From: Asterias amurensis
Taxonomy: Eukaryota; Echinodermata; Asteroidea; Forcipulatida; Asteriidae
Length of the DNA: 64,000 nucleotides
Assembly (NCBI RefSeq): GCF_032118995.1
Contig: NC_092656.1
Coordinates: forward strand, 8,437,761 to 8,501,760
Direction of reading: 5' to 3'
Position numbers and translations under genes: made by a program. The number at the start of each line of letters is the position of its first letter. Position 1 is the stretch's first letter. This document shows positions 20,656 through 32,343 of the stretch, one piece after another. The notes under the pieces were generated by a model. It saw only the letters and a list, made by a program, of their open reading frames with translations, was not told where the DNA came from and ran no database searches.

Positions 20656-20954
20656 GACAAGCAAACTTTCATGAGAGGACTATTTATCATTTGCTAAAAA
20701 AGCAAATGGTGACATGCGTGATTCATCCTTAAGCTGCTTATAGAATAAGCTCCTTTTCAAGTTGACCGTTTTATCTCCCTCTTGTCCACCTGAGTATTTA
20801 ACTGAATAACTTCCTGAGAAAACTGTAGTAAACCTTTAAAACAATGTACACATATTTTACAACGTATTTATACGATATCATCACTCTTGTTACTGGCGAA
20901 AGTGGAAAATTTGGAACATTTATAGTGAGTGAAGATGTCCACACTGTTTCTCTG

Positions 20955-21280
20955 CACTCTAAACACTCTTGGGTTAAAATTGACCCGAATTCTAAGTCTC
21001 ATGGGTCTGACTCATTTCAGGGTCAGTTTGACCCTGAATCTGTTTCAAAATAACTAAGAAATGGTTCAAACTGACATAGAATCCTGAGTATCACATTTTA
21101 AAGCCAATTTCGAGGTCAACTTGACCCGGAAGTAGGTGAGGCTCAACGGAACTCGGAATCCAAGTCATTTCTGACACAGAGTTTTTTAGTCTGTGTTTCC
21201 CTATTCGATGAGAGAGCCATGTGGCAGACAACTCTTTTATTTAGAGCAAAACAGGGGTACTTTTAACCCAATTTAGAGTG
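20955..21280. mobile_element. CACTCTAAA TIR element 3' of the GPCR
   Basis: 326 bp. Ends CACTCTAAACACTCTTGGGT and ACCCAATTTAGAGTG, with repeated GGTCAGTTTGACCC-type motifs inside. Confidence 0.65.
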
Positions 21281-21489
21281 AAACTCGTTCTAATTCCACT
21301 CAAAAAGAGTGACACAGGTTAACTTTCACTCTCAAAAGAGCGAAACTGACACCACTCAGGCAAGAAAGTGAAACTGAGTGTGCAATTTTTGAAAACATCT
21401 TGCCATAATGCACCATTAGGAAGAGTTCACTGTAATAGTGAATTGCACGTCATCTTGACGGTGTTAGAACTGTACATGTTTAACTCCAT

Positions 21490-21810
21490 CTTCTTTGGGC
21501 GTTGTAGGCGAGCCTTCCTTTGGCGTTGTAAATTGTTTTATGAATTCCATACTGCCGCAAAATCCACCATATATCAATCTCAGGAAATAATGTCGTATGC
21601 TTGGTCGTTGTAAAGTTGACCTTCTTTGGTCGCTATGAATTCCAAGCCGAAAAATTTACCATCACAGTCTCAGGAAGTAATGTCGTTTTATGCTTGTTCC
21701 ATGTAAAGTTGGCCTTCTTTGGGCGTTGTAAATTGTCATATGAATTCCATACTGCGAAATTCACCTTTCACCAATCTCAGGAGGTAATGTCGTATGCTTG
21801 GTCGTTGTGT
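21490..21810 (-). repeat. Tandem repeat derived from the GPCR C-terminal coding end
   Basis: Three ~90-125 bp units (21490-21620, 21621-21712, 21713-21810) share CTTCTTTGGGCG, GAATTCCA and CTCAGGA...TAATGTCGT blocks. The right-hand unit contains the real GPCR stop and codons for NDQAYDITS. On the minus strand the leftmost unit again reads YNDQAYDIIS-stop, and the middle one has a decayed version. The array therefore duplicates the receptor tail into its 3' flank. Confidence 0.8.
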
Positions 21811-22892
21811 GACTGGGGTGCGTTGACGACCGCCGCTCTCGACTTGTTGCAGCACCGGGCAAAACGCCGACACTTCTGGTTGCGTAGAAGTCGGCAGGCC
21901 GTTTCCCTCAAAGCTCCGTTCATGCAAACATAGATGATGACATTGAACCAACTGTTCGACAACGCTCCCCAGGTCACTAAAAAACCCAGCCATTGAGGGA
22001 CCGGTACGTTCTGGATGCTACTGTATAAGATAGCCACGCTATACGGCAACCAAGCCACCGTGAAGGCTATCGTGATCACGCAGAACATTTTAATGGCCTT
22101 GTGCTCGCCTTGCGGTAACTGGGGAGCCGCGCGTTGGGGCTGCTGCGTCACAACGTCCCTCGACGTCGTCGGCACCGGGGCCTGGTTGGCTATCATCCGG
22201 GTGTGCTTCCGGCTGATCTTAAACATGATCCAATACATCACTATTAATACCGAAGACGGTAGTATGAAAAAGCACAGTGAGATTACGCACGCATAGATGA
22301 TGTGGTCGTTGTTCCACTTCCAGGCACAAGTAGCTGAGACATTGCTGTAGAGTACCGGCGGGCTAAGCAACCACGACCCGCCGATTGCTGCTACCGAGGC
22401 AACGCACACACCCACAGTTATCACCACGGCCTTTTTCCGTGTCATGATGTTCGGATAGTGGAGTGATTTCTTAACAGCTATCATCCTGTCCACGGACAGA
22501 CACACCAAGAAAGACACCGACGCAAGGCAGAAGATGGTCACGAGAGCCGCGGTGGCACGGCACAGTCCCTCTCCCCAGAACCAGTTGCCCGTGGCGGCCG
22601 GTACGACCGAAAAGGCCGCGATAACTCCCACGGAGAAATCCGCCGCGGCCAGAGCGATCATGAACACCTTCGCGCTGTCGGACAAAGTAGGAGTCCGGTA
22701 TATCACCCATATACAAAATAAGTTGCTGAGGATTGTGAAGACGGAGTCAACGGCGATGAAAATTGTCCTCAAGACCACAAGATGGGTGCTTATATCATCC
22801 TTCCTTGGTGCGTACACTTGCAAGAAAGCAGCCTCAGCTCCCAGATCGGATACGTTGAAATTCTCACCAGCAATATCCATTGAATTCATCAT
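21777..22892 (-). CDS. Class A (rhodopsin-like) GPCR, intronless, 371 aa, ligand unknown
   Basis: A single uninterrupted reading frame with seven hydrophobic segments. Asn-linked glycosylation sites occur in the N-terminus (NVS) and ECL2 (NVS). TM2 has LAAAD. The conserved disulfide pair is Cys in GLCRATAAL (TM3) and Cys in SATCAWKW (ECL2). TM3 ends SVDRM instead of DRY. TM6 has AWLPY (CWxP-like). TM7 has NSWFNVIIY, so proline of NPxxY is replaced by valine. Counting from Cys3.25, position 3.32 is Val, not the Asp of aminergic receptors, so an amine ligand is unlikely despite general similarity to the amine/melatonin-like group. A basic helix 8 and a Cys pair (RCC) suggest palmitoylation. The first ATG of MMNSM is used; a TATA-like box sits about 135-140 bp upstream. 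The coding sequence is more GC-rich than its AT-rich surroundings. Its last codons belong to a tandem repeat that continues into the 3' flank. Confidence 0.9.
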   Translation of the reverse strand: MMNSMDIAGENFNVSDLGAEAAFLQVYAPRKDDISTHLVVLRTIFIAVDSVFTILSNLFCIWVIYRTPTLSDSAKVFMIALAAADFSVGVIAAFSVVPAATGNWFWGEGLCRATAALVTIFCLASVSFLVCLSVDRMIAVKKSLHYPNIMTRKKAVVITVGVCVASVAAIGGSWLLSPPVLYSNVSATCAWKWNNDHIIYACVISLCFFILPSSVLIVMYWIMFKISRKHTRMIANQAPVPTTSRDVVTQQPQRAAPQLPQGEHKAIKMFCVITIAFTVAWLPYSVAILYSSIQNVPVPQWLGFLVTWGALSNSWFNVIIYVCMNGALRETACRLLRNQKCRRFARCCNKSRAAVVNAPQSHNDQAYDITS

Positions 22893-23027
22893 AACCGCAA
22901 ATGTTTATGATAGTAAACCCAGCTGTAGTACACGCCGTCAAACATTGAGCAAATCCATCGCCAGCTATAGCTGTTGAGGTTGCGAAGTGGAAGATATATC
23001 AAAGCCACTATCGAATATGTTTCCTTG

Positions 23028-23035
23028 TTTTATAT
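23028..23035 (-). promoter_or_regulatory. TATA-like box of the GPCR gene
   Basis: TATATAAA on the minus strand, about 135-140 bp upstream of the GPCR start codon. This would place initiation near 23000 and give a ~110 nt unspliced 5' UTR. Confidence 0.4.
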
Positions 23036-23600
23036 AAGCATGCACTCATCAGTAAAAACAAACCACTGCATTGGTAGTTTATTATTAACTGAGTACATCG
23101 GTTATTCCATTATTCTTCAAAGGTACACGACTGAAATATTAAGAGTGAAAGCCACCGATGATAGATACAGCAAGTCAGTGACACGAGCACGAAGGGAAGG
23201 GGTCTTTCAAACGAATGGGTGAGCGTGTGAATGGGACGAGTTATACACGCATTGTGCTTGTTCAGTTAAAAACAATATTTTAGGGGTCATCCGATGGGCG
23301 AGTTGTACTGCGATGTGATCTTTGGTTGCGGTTGCTGTTTCGGGTTGTTTTTATCACTGTTATTTATAGCTACACAAAATATATACATTGAAACAGCCAA
23401 AGCTCAAGTACAACGATGGTTATTCCTGGCCGAACCATAATGTTTTTGAGAAAGATTTGCGAGCGGCTAACGGGTGCCTGGGTGGGTTTGGTCTTTGACG
23501 TCACCCATGCACCCCTGTCCCTTCCCCCACCCTTTCTCGCTCTCATCACTCTCCTCTCTCTAATCAAACGGACAAACTGTTATACGGGAGTTTACAAATA

Positions 23601-23980
23601 AAAGGCAGTAGACACTATTGGTAATTACTCAAAATAATTATCATCACAGAACCTTTCTTTATTACCGTGGGGAGAGGTTGATAGTATAACCCGTTGTGAG
23701 AAACAGCTCCCTCTGAAGTGCCATAGTTTTCGAGAAAGAAGTAATTTTCCACGAATTTGATTTCGAGACCTCAAGTTTAGAACTTGAGGTCTCGAAATCA
23801 AGCATCAGAAAGCACACAACTTCGTGTGACAAGGGCGTTTTTTCTTTCATTATTATCTCACAACTTCTACAACCGATTGAGCTCAAATTTTCACAGGTTT
23901 GTTATTTTATGCGTATGTTGAGATATACCAAGTGAGAAGACTGGTCTTTGACAATTACCAATAGTGTCCACTGTCTTTAA
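23601..23980 (+). mobile_element. TTAAAGGCAC MITE, full length
   Basis: AAAGGCAGTAGACACTATTG to CCACTGTCTTTAA, with a near-perfect central palindrome (GATTTCGAGACCTCAAG). Confidence 0.9.
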
Positions 23981-24799
23981 ACATTTCTGTAAAATTTGTA
24001 TTATTTTTTTCCACAAATATTGTTCACTTTTTGTTTGTATCTGTCGAATCATAGAGCAAAGACAGCGATAACGAATATACATGTTTATGCCAGTCTATAT
24101 GCTCTACTTTGAATTATTTTTACATAAAACCACTTATGGTAGTAATAAAAATTGTCTTTCATATTGCGCGCATATCCGTCAATCAGTGACGCTTAATGCG
24201 CTTTAACATACAGTATCTTTATGTAAGGTATGTGGGACTACGTTTTGAATTATGAGACCTACTCCTTTTACACAGCACCATGTAATGGTTAAACAAGGAG
24301 CTGTGGGGCAATATGCTACCAATTAAACCAGGAACACCGGGGCGAACCCCCTCTCTTTTCGATAAGTGCATGCACTTAGTTATTTTATGTGCGTTGCAAA
24401 ACACACGGGACCAACGGCTTTGTAAATTATACCGCCGATGTAAATTGATTGATGTGGTAGCGTGTAATAGGTATTTGATATTATTAAAGAGGTATGAAAG
24501 GGCACTTGAATGCTGCTCGATCACCGAGTACCTACATGTCGGTCACTGGGAAATCAGGGCATTCATTAACGAATGAATTGGACGCGGTTTTTAATTAATC
24601 TTTTGTGCATCTTTATAATCCGTTGGTCAAACATAGATGTCCTCCATGAGTTAGGCCACTGTAGAAATGGAACAACAGTCTCCGTTAAAGACTCGGTGGC
24701 TGTAGGGATAGTTCGTCCGGCATCTCCGTCCTTCCGTTTCCAAGAAACAATACAAATTTGAATATTATATATTAATTTTTGCACAGGGGATTAAGAATG

Positions 24800-25015
24800 T
24801 TTAATTACTTAACGGTGTTTGTTATACGGTGTTTTGCAACGCTGTTTGTTTAACACTGTACACTCAGTACTTTTGATGTTTCTGTGAATAAAAATCCACA
24901 GGCAAATTACTTAGAGTTGAATTCAAACCCACGACCTTTGCATTGCTAGAGCAAGTGTCTAACCACTATATAGACAACGAACTAACCCGATGGCTATAGA
25001 CGCAGTTCGAAAGGC
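24800..25015 (-). mobile_element. SINE B relative, minus strand
   Basis: The minus strand reads TAGTGGTTAGACACTTGCTC, AGGTCGTGGGTTTGAATTC, TTATTCACAGAAACATC and ACTGAGTGTACAGTGTT. Confidence 0.6.
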
Positions 25016-25259
25016 AGTTTGGTAAAAGAAATGATAACAATATGAATATAATCACAAACTATCATTGTTCAAAAAGCTACTATGTTGCATATAGTTTTGA
25101 TAGGGTTTTGTGGATGCCAGTATTTCCTGTTTTATTAGGCATACCACTGCCAGTTAATATTTTAACGACGAATTTAACAACCATTCTCTCGAAAGTGAAA
25201 CATTTTCAGACGAAAATGTTTGGTGAGGTAATCTTGAGTTGCACTTATAACTTCCGATC

Positions 25260-25381
25260 TTAAAGGCATTGGACACTATTGGTAATTACTCAAAATATTT
25301 ATTAGCATTAAACCTTACTTAGTACGTGTAATGGGGAGAGGTTGGTAGTATAAAACAAATTATGAGAAACGGTTTTCGAGG
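25260..25381 (+). mobile_element. TTAAAGGCAC MITE, left end only
   Basis: Begins TTAAAGGCATTGGACACT and stops at GAGAAACGGTTTTCGAGG. Confidence 0.8.
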
Positions 25382-25744
25382 TCAGTGTATTGACCTACAT
25401 ATTAGTGATATCAGTTTTGCAGAATCATAAAATCATCAGAACTTGTAAGAGATACAGGGTCAACTTATTGAAGTATTTTTATAACAGGTGGTGGCGTTTC
25501 CATACCCGTATTGATACTGCGTGGAGGGAAGCAGTCGATGTATTATCTGTACATGCAGCGAGACCTGAGAAAAGCTAACAAACTGCGTGAACACTCCGGT
25601 AATAGGGGTCACTGTACACTAGTATGGAGCATATGGCCGGCCACGTCTCGCTGTATAGTATAGATGTTTGGGTTGTGTGTGTTTTCCGGTGCCATTTTCA
25701 GCTGGCCATACCTTGTCAGTTGTCATTCTGATTTGGGGTAGCTG

Positions 25745-26125
25745 TTAAAGGCAGCTGGGGTAGTTGGCAAATACTCAAAATAATTATTAGCATAAAACCT
25801 TAATTGGTAACTAACGAGTAATGGGGAGAGGTTGATAGTATAACAGAGTGTGAGAAACGGCTCCCTCAGAAGTGGCGTAGTTTTCGAGAAAGAAGGCATT
25901 TTCCACGAATTTTAAGGTCCATTTAGAATTTGAGGTCTCGAAATCAAACATCTGAATCACACACTTTCGTGTGACAAGGATGTTTTTTTCTTTCATAGTT
26001 ATCTTGCAACTTCGACGACCAATTGAACCTAAATTTTCACAGGTTTGTTATTTTATGCATAGTTGAGATACACAAAGTGAGCAGACTGATCTTTGACAAT
26101 TACCAATAGTGTCCAGTGTCTTTAA
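25745..26125 (+). mobile_element. TTAAAGGCAC MITE, full length
   Basis: Starts TTAAAGGCAGCTGGGG and ends GTCCAGTGTCTTTAA. Confidence 0.88.
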
Positions 26126-26431
26126 GACAATATTATGGTCCGAAAGTGTCACATGAAATCGACTGAATAATGACCGCTGCAGTAATGGTGTGAAAAAAAT
26201 GTCTAGAAAATGCTAAACACGTCCAGCTGTATTTGACAAATCAATAGCGTGGAGGAAAAAAACCCTGCATATATTATATTATGATTGTTTGTCTTTCTAT
26301 ATAGACTTCTGTTGAACTGTTAACAACTGCTGTCTTCCTGAATACAAATTGTGCATTGGCATATAAATGCCTTTTTAATGTGTTGAGATGTTTTCGGTTG
26401 GTGTTTTGTTTTGTTTTGTTTTTTTTTTTTT

Positions 26432-26433
<2 letters not shown>

Positions 26434-26487
<54 letters not shown>

Positions 26488-26516
26488 TTGCTCGCTCGCG
26501 TGCGTGCGTGCGTGCG
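26434..26516. repeat. (TGCT)n/(GTGC)n microsatellite
   Basis: About twelve TGCT units, then CTCG and GTGC units, preceded by a T run. Confidence 0.92.
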
Positions 26517-27274
26517 TTTGTCTGTTTGTTGGAGTGTTGTTTCTTTCCTTCTTTCTTTCTTTATTTTTTTCTTCGTTTATGAGATCATGAGTTTACCCCG
26601 TGTAATGCCAGTAAAAATTATCATGAAATGTTTTCGCTAATGATGCAGCAAATGATGCAGCGTGTGCTGTTTGGTTTTTTGTTTGTATGTTTATTTATTT
26701 CATTCTTTTTTTTTTCTCTTTGAATGACATTATGAGTTCAACCCTGTGTAATGCCAGTAAAAATAGCTTTATTTTTCCGCTAAAGATGCAGCGTGTTAAA
26801 TTGATAAAGGATACAAGGTTCGTGAATTGATAAGTCAAGATTAGACTTGTAGCTTTTCGATATTACCACCACATACATGAAAGTGTGTACCGCATTAAAA
26901 GATAACTGTGTAGACAGACTGCAAATATCATCAGGTAAAAATGATAAAAAAATTATGTCCGTTTAGAAGAGAAAGACCTAAAAATAGTCTGTTGAAAGTT
27001 AGAAAAAGAGACCGTACGAAGATTTAAGCTTGTGTGTTTACATCAGCCACAGTAGAGTTGAGCAAAACCTTGGTACATGTATTTTCGCGTGGCTTTATAT
27101 TTTTTGTACAGTAAAATAGTTAAGGTGGTGTTTTATAATAAAAGGTAAAATGATTGGATTTTTTTTTTTACAGTCTAAAAACCCTCAGGTCAGAATTGTC
27201 AATGTAATGGTTTTTCACCCAGCAGGGAACCTGAACCATTTTTAGGTAAGCCTCATTCGGAATCATCATATCGT

Positions 27275-27650
27275 TTCTGATCAGCAGAGTGTGGGTTCGA
27301 ATCCCTAGCCGTGACACTGTGTCCTTGAGCAAGACACTTAACCATTGCTTCGTCCTTCGGATGGGACGTAAAGCCGTTGGTCCCATGTGTTGTGTAACGC
27401 ATGTAAAAGAACCCAGTGCACTTATCGAAAAGAGAAGGGGTTCACCCCGGTGTTCCTGGTTGTGGCTGCTTAATGCGCCGTTGAACCTTGTAAACCCTTA
27501 TAAAGTGCTAAATAATTGGGTCTCAGAATTCATCACTGCTTTAACCTATCTTTCTGAAAGTTTGTATATACTCAGCACCTTGGGTACCTTGTTTGGTAGA
27601 TACGTGCGCTATATAAGACTTCGATGTTTATTAATATTATTATTAAGTGT
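27275..27650 (+). mobile_element. SINE A, near full length
   Basis: GAGTGTGGGTTCGAATCCC, GACACTGTGTCCTTGAGCAA, a GTGTTCCTGG body and the TATAAGACTTCGATG...(ATT)n tail. The A-box end is degraded. Confidence 0.75.
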
Positions 27651-27940
27651 AGAGATATGGGCAAGATAGGTTAGAGTTTTAAAAGTACCTGGTATTATTG
27701 TATATGAGTTCTGCAGATAATGCAATACTGATACAGTGTGACCTTTTATATACTTGGCCATCCGTGATTATAATCTGTCACGCAAATTGACAGTTCACAA
27801 AAGACATTGTGAATATTTGTTTTACTGCCACTATCGCATTTTTGGGAGTCATGTGTCACGTACACATTATGACAAGCGTGTAAACGTCACATTGGGTGAA
27901 ACGCGCACTAAACTGTTTATATTAGGCAAAAACGATTTGC

Positions 27941-28318
27941 TTAAAGACACTGGACACCTTTGGTAATTGTAAAAGACCAGTCTTCTCACTGGGTGTATCT
28001 CAACATAATATGCACCAAATAACAACCTGTGAAAATTTGAACTCAATTGGTCGTCGGAGTTGCCAGATAATAATGGAAGTAAAAACACCAAAAAACACGA
28101 AGTTGTGTGCGTTCAGATGCTTGATTTAATCAAATTCTAATTCTGAGGTCTCGAAATCGAATTCAAATATTTTTGTGGAAAATGACTTCTTTCTCGAAAA
28201 CTACGGAGCCGTATCTCACAATGTCTTCTGCTATCAACACAGCTCTCCATTGCTTGTTACCAAAGTTTTGATAGTAACTAGTATTTTGAGTTATTACCAA
28301 TAATGTCAAGTTCCTTTG
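27941..28318 (-). mobile_element. TTAAAGGCAC MITE, full length
   Basis: Starts TTAAAGACACTGGACACC; the right terminus is decayed (AATGTCAAGTTCCTTT). Confidence 0.85.
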
Positions 28319-30085
28319 GCGTGACAAACGTGTGATGATGAGGTCTTTTCTTTTTTAAGGTGAATTGGGATAGCGAATACAACGTCTGCTTGATTTGGGG
28401 GGATAATTTCCGTTATTGAGCTGAACTTCTGCAGAAACATTTGTTATTTCCTTTAAAGACAGTCTAGATACCTCACGAGCACGCCAACCCTAGAACTTTC
28501 GTCTACACTTGATACATTGCAGCCGTTTTTGATTAATTGCATTCAAATCAAGTGTGACGTGTCAAGGTATACATCAATGCTTTTCACCCGTAAACATTCA
28601 CAATGTTAAACCTTTTGTGAACTTCCCTAATCATTAGTGACAGGCACATTCAGTGTAGCCTGATGCATCATTTCACTGTGTATACAATCATTGGACACTA
28701 TTTCCTTGACACATTATTGTAACGCATTTAGCTACAAGGGGAAGAACTTGAAAGTGATTGAGCACACAACTCCACCCTTAAACGCACTGAACACTTTTGG
28801 TAAATACTCAAAATAATTGTTGACTTATTAGTGGTAACAAGCATTGGAGAGCTGGTGATAGTATAAAACATTGTGAGAAACGGCTCCCTCTGAAGTAACG
28901 TAGATTTTGAGAAAGAAGTAATTTCCAAGTAAATTAATATCAAGCATGAAAGCACACAACTTCGTGTGACACCGATGTTTTTTTCTTCCATTATGGTCTC
29001 GCAGCTTCAAAGACCGATTGAATTTTCCTAGGTTTGTTATTTTGTGCATAATGTTGAGATACACCAAGTGAGAAAACTGGTATTTGACAATTACCAAAGG
29101 TATTTAGTGTATTTAATGAGCAATATTTGGACGTGTGACTTTGATAGTTGTTCTTTCCATTCGCCTCTGATACAGAACCAATAAATTTCATAAATTCCCA
29201 AAGCAACTGCACATTTAAAATGATAACTTGATCCTGAAGATACAGGATACAACACTTGCATGTGGCACCATCACCAGAGAGGGCACTGTTGTTTATACTT
29301 GAAGAATTGCAGCTTGGCATAAGCTAGCCAAATTTGTGTTCGGTTGGTGGCTGCGGCTGTGCTTCATGTTCAGGCTGCGAAAAATAATTCAGGCACAGCC
29401 ATGTTGACAAGAATAGTAGGCTTTGAGGAATGTATCAGTTATTAAATGCTGTGTTGATAATGACAATCATTGTGACATCAATGTAAAAGTTGTAACAATT
29501 ATTTTGCAAAAGGTCACTCTTTTGAGTTTCCAACCAATTATTCATTTTAGTCGTTTTCCTTTCCCAAGTTTGGTAATGGCTCAGCTTTGGATAGTATTTT
29601 AAGACACTTTTCAATTCAAAGTTCTACGGCTATGAAAACGGATATGTCACTTTTCATACCAACAAGTTTAATCTGAGAAGCATTACTGGCAGTAACGTTT
29701 CTCAAATTGTATTGTCCAAATGCAGATTATTCTTCCTTAAGGACAAAACCGCTCTGGATGTTCGATAAAAAAAATTAAAAAACGCTGGAATTTAAATTGA
29801 CACACGTTTAGTTTTATGGTAAATATCTTTACAGGATTGAAACAAACGGTGGTTTCTATGCGATGACCATACGTATACAATCCCTTCAGCATGATGACGG
29901 CACTTCCAGTGAAATCACCTTTTCACCGTACAATCACACACTTTTGTCCCACCTTTTCCCGACTAAAACGTCTGTACATGCTATATGCCCATATGTTGCT
30001 TGACACACTGCATTTTGCTTATTTCTGCCAATTTACACATAAGCTCTGTAACCCAATCTGACCTATAGACTATAATTATTTCCAA
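28319..30085. other. No gene seen outside the MITE at 28778-29116
   Basis: No ORF with splice-site support and no conserved protein motif on either strand. Confidence 0.45.
28778..29116 (+). mobile_element. TTAAAGGCAC MITE, full length, central part shortened
   Basis: TTAAACGCACTGAACACTTT to TTTAGTGTATTTAA. Confidence 0.82.
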
Positions 30086-30236
30086 ATAACATCTATTAAA
30101 TCGTTTGCAGTACCCGCTGCTAAAACATGGGATTCGAACTGCCTCTAGCTACCGGGCAATCTCGGTGGTCTAGTTGGTATGACACTGCTCTAGAATTGCA
30201 AAGGTCGTGGGTTCGAATGGGAAACTTTAGACTATC
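30086..30236 (+). mobile_element. SINE B head
   Basis: AACATCTATTAAATCGTTTG, CGAACTGCCTCTAGCTACCG, TCTAGTTGGTATGACACTGC, GTCGTGGGTTCGAAT. Confidence 0.7.
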
Positions 30237-30737
30237 TGCCCATCACCAAGAGAGGGCGCTCTTCACCAGGTAGTGTCAACAACTTGGGAATAGGAGAAGC
30301 ATGAGTGACGGTCACTGACAGCAAATACCTTGTGTTATGCGTGTTTTTGATTTTGTATTTTAGATTTAGCCAAACTGTATTTTGTTTTTCATAACACATT
30401 GCCAACATAAACCAAACTGTTCTGGAACAGGACGTACTGGACACGAGTTCCCCAAGGATAACAAGCTGTGTGCATGAGTTTTTGGGAGTGTTTCTTTTAG
30501 GGTAATTAGCAAAAATTCCAAAATGCTGACCTACCAAAAACTGAGAAGAAATCTGAAGTTTAGTTGTATGACAATGTATCTGATATAATTTTCAAGAGGC
30601 TGAGAGACTTCTAAATATTTTTTGAGTATTTTTGATTTTTTAGCATTTACCATTGTTTGCTATAGGAGTTGTGCACCCTTACCTGGTAGGTCTGCTGCCC
30701 TCTAGTGGCAGAGCTTTCAAAAAGTCTCCCATTCCAC

Positions 30738-30880
30738 CCGAGTAAAATGCCTTTGATATTTTTCACAGGACTCGGGAAAGTACCGAGTATACAGTGCTAT
30801 ACACATCGGTGTGTATGGGTAAAAATCAAAAAATTAATATTCTTTATCCCCGATGCAAATTTAACATCTATTATTTGAAT
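30738..30880 (+). mobile_element. SINE B body
   Basis: CCCGAGTAAAATGCC, TTTTTCACAGGACTCGGG, GAGTATACAGTGCTATACAC, GATGCAAATTTAACATCTAT. Confidence 0.7.
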
Positions 30881-31371
30881 AAACATTGCACTGAATCATA
30901 ATTTTATAACAAATTTCTTTATTGTTCATGGTATCCGGCCGATTAACTAAGTTATTACGAATTGTATCCAATGTATAAGTTGTATACGCTATAGTAATTT
31001 ATTACAAGTATACATTAACCTAGACACTGTGGCAAACAAGAAATCGGTGCGTTACAATAACATACGTCATCTCAACTGATATATAGGGTTCAACGTCTGT
31101 TTTCTGTCAACGTAATGCTGATTTACAGGCAAACATTTTCAAGGAATGTGTAACCAAAGTCACCTGTGTATGTTTCAGTTTACTGAAGTGTCTAATTTGT
31201 TGAGAAAACTTCATCATGAAGGTTAAAAATCCATCCACATATTTTAGTAAGATGAACAGGCTTTGTGCCCGCCAATGATCGCCAAAATTTCAGAAAATTT
31301 GTCCACATCTTTTAAAATTTCAAATTGTTTCCTTTTATTTTAATGAGACATCACCTAACAAAACAAAGCCA

Positions 31372-31615
31372 CGGACGGCCACTTCAACCCAAATCAACTG
31401 CCAGCAGGGGCACGTTGCCACCTACCGGTACTCCTAGGGTGCAACAGTGTTACCCTCTTCATTGTCCGTTAAGAATGTAGGCATGGGTATCATCCACGAG
31501 GATCCTCGCTATGTTAAGTGCCTTGCTCAAGGGCACAAGTGTAGCGACCAGGTATTGAACCCACACTCTGCTGCTGACAACACCACCGCTTGGGTCTGGT
31601 AGACCGCAGGATGAT
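31372..31615 (-). mobile_element. SINE A variant, minus strand
   Basis: On the minus strand: CAGAGTGTGGGTTCAATACC, then ACACTTGTGCCCTTGAGC and GTAGGTGGCAACGTGCCCC. Confidence 0.65.
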
Positions 31616-32004
31616 CATAACCATCTTAATAACAAGAGGGCTTTCCGGGAAAAAAATTGCACAATTTCCTTTCAGAGAAAATACCAAAGAAGATATGACT
31701 TTAATGTTGGTACAGTGTAGTTTCTAAATAATTAAGTGACACTAGTCACAGTTCCTAGTCTTCCTACTCTTTTTTATTAGACTATTACATGGACATGCCC
31801 AGCCTCTACACAATACAGAGAGTATCTATAAAGCCACCAATAATCATAATCAAGATGTCAAACATAGATAAGGGAAATGTCAGCTATGTTCATTTCTTCA
31901 AGGAAGGATGCATTTCCCCATGTGATAATGACAAAGATTGGCCATGATGATATCAAATACATGTACAAGTTAAGTATACTCATACTCATAGCTAATCGTG
32001 CCCC

Positions 32005-32263
32005 CACGACTACTACAAAAATAGTCGCAACTAACTGTTTGGTAAACCAATTGTGTCACTCACAACTATTCATGACAACATATTTTACTTACTAAACACA
32101 ACCAGACATTAGTGATACAACACTCCAATCCTTTCATCATGAATTTTACTATACTGCGCCTGCGGCAAACATTATGCCGCAATGCATCTCGGGAATTTAA
32201 AATTAGACACAACTGGTGTCAAAGTGGCGAGTAGTAAATTTAACTAGTCGCCCTTGCTTACTC
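32005..32263. repeat. Dispersed repeat shared with 20425-20655
   Basis: Same order of motifs as the other copy: AATAGTCGCAACTA, AACCAATTGTGTCACTCAC, CTGCGGCAAACAT, AACTAGTCGCC. Confidence 0.65.
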
Positions 32264-32343
32264 ATAGCCAACGGCCATTAACTCCGTTTCAAAAAGTTTC
32301 TTGTGGATGGGGGGGGGGGGGGCAAGTTTCAAGCTAAGATGCA

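Noticed and set aside
22534-22977. Plus-strand ORF of 147 codons opposite the GPCR
   Set aside because: It is the antisense shadow of the receptor coding sequence; no family signature.
26356-26640. ORF with LACLLACLLAC repeat
   Set aside because: Translation of the (TGCT)n microsatellite.
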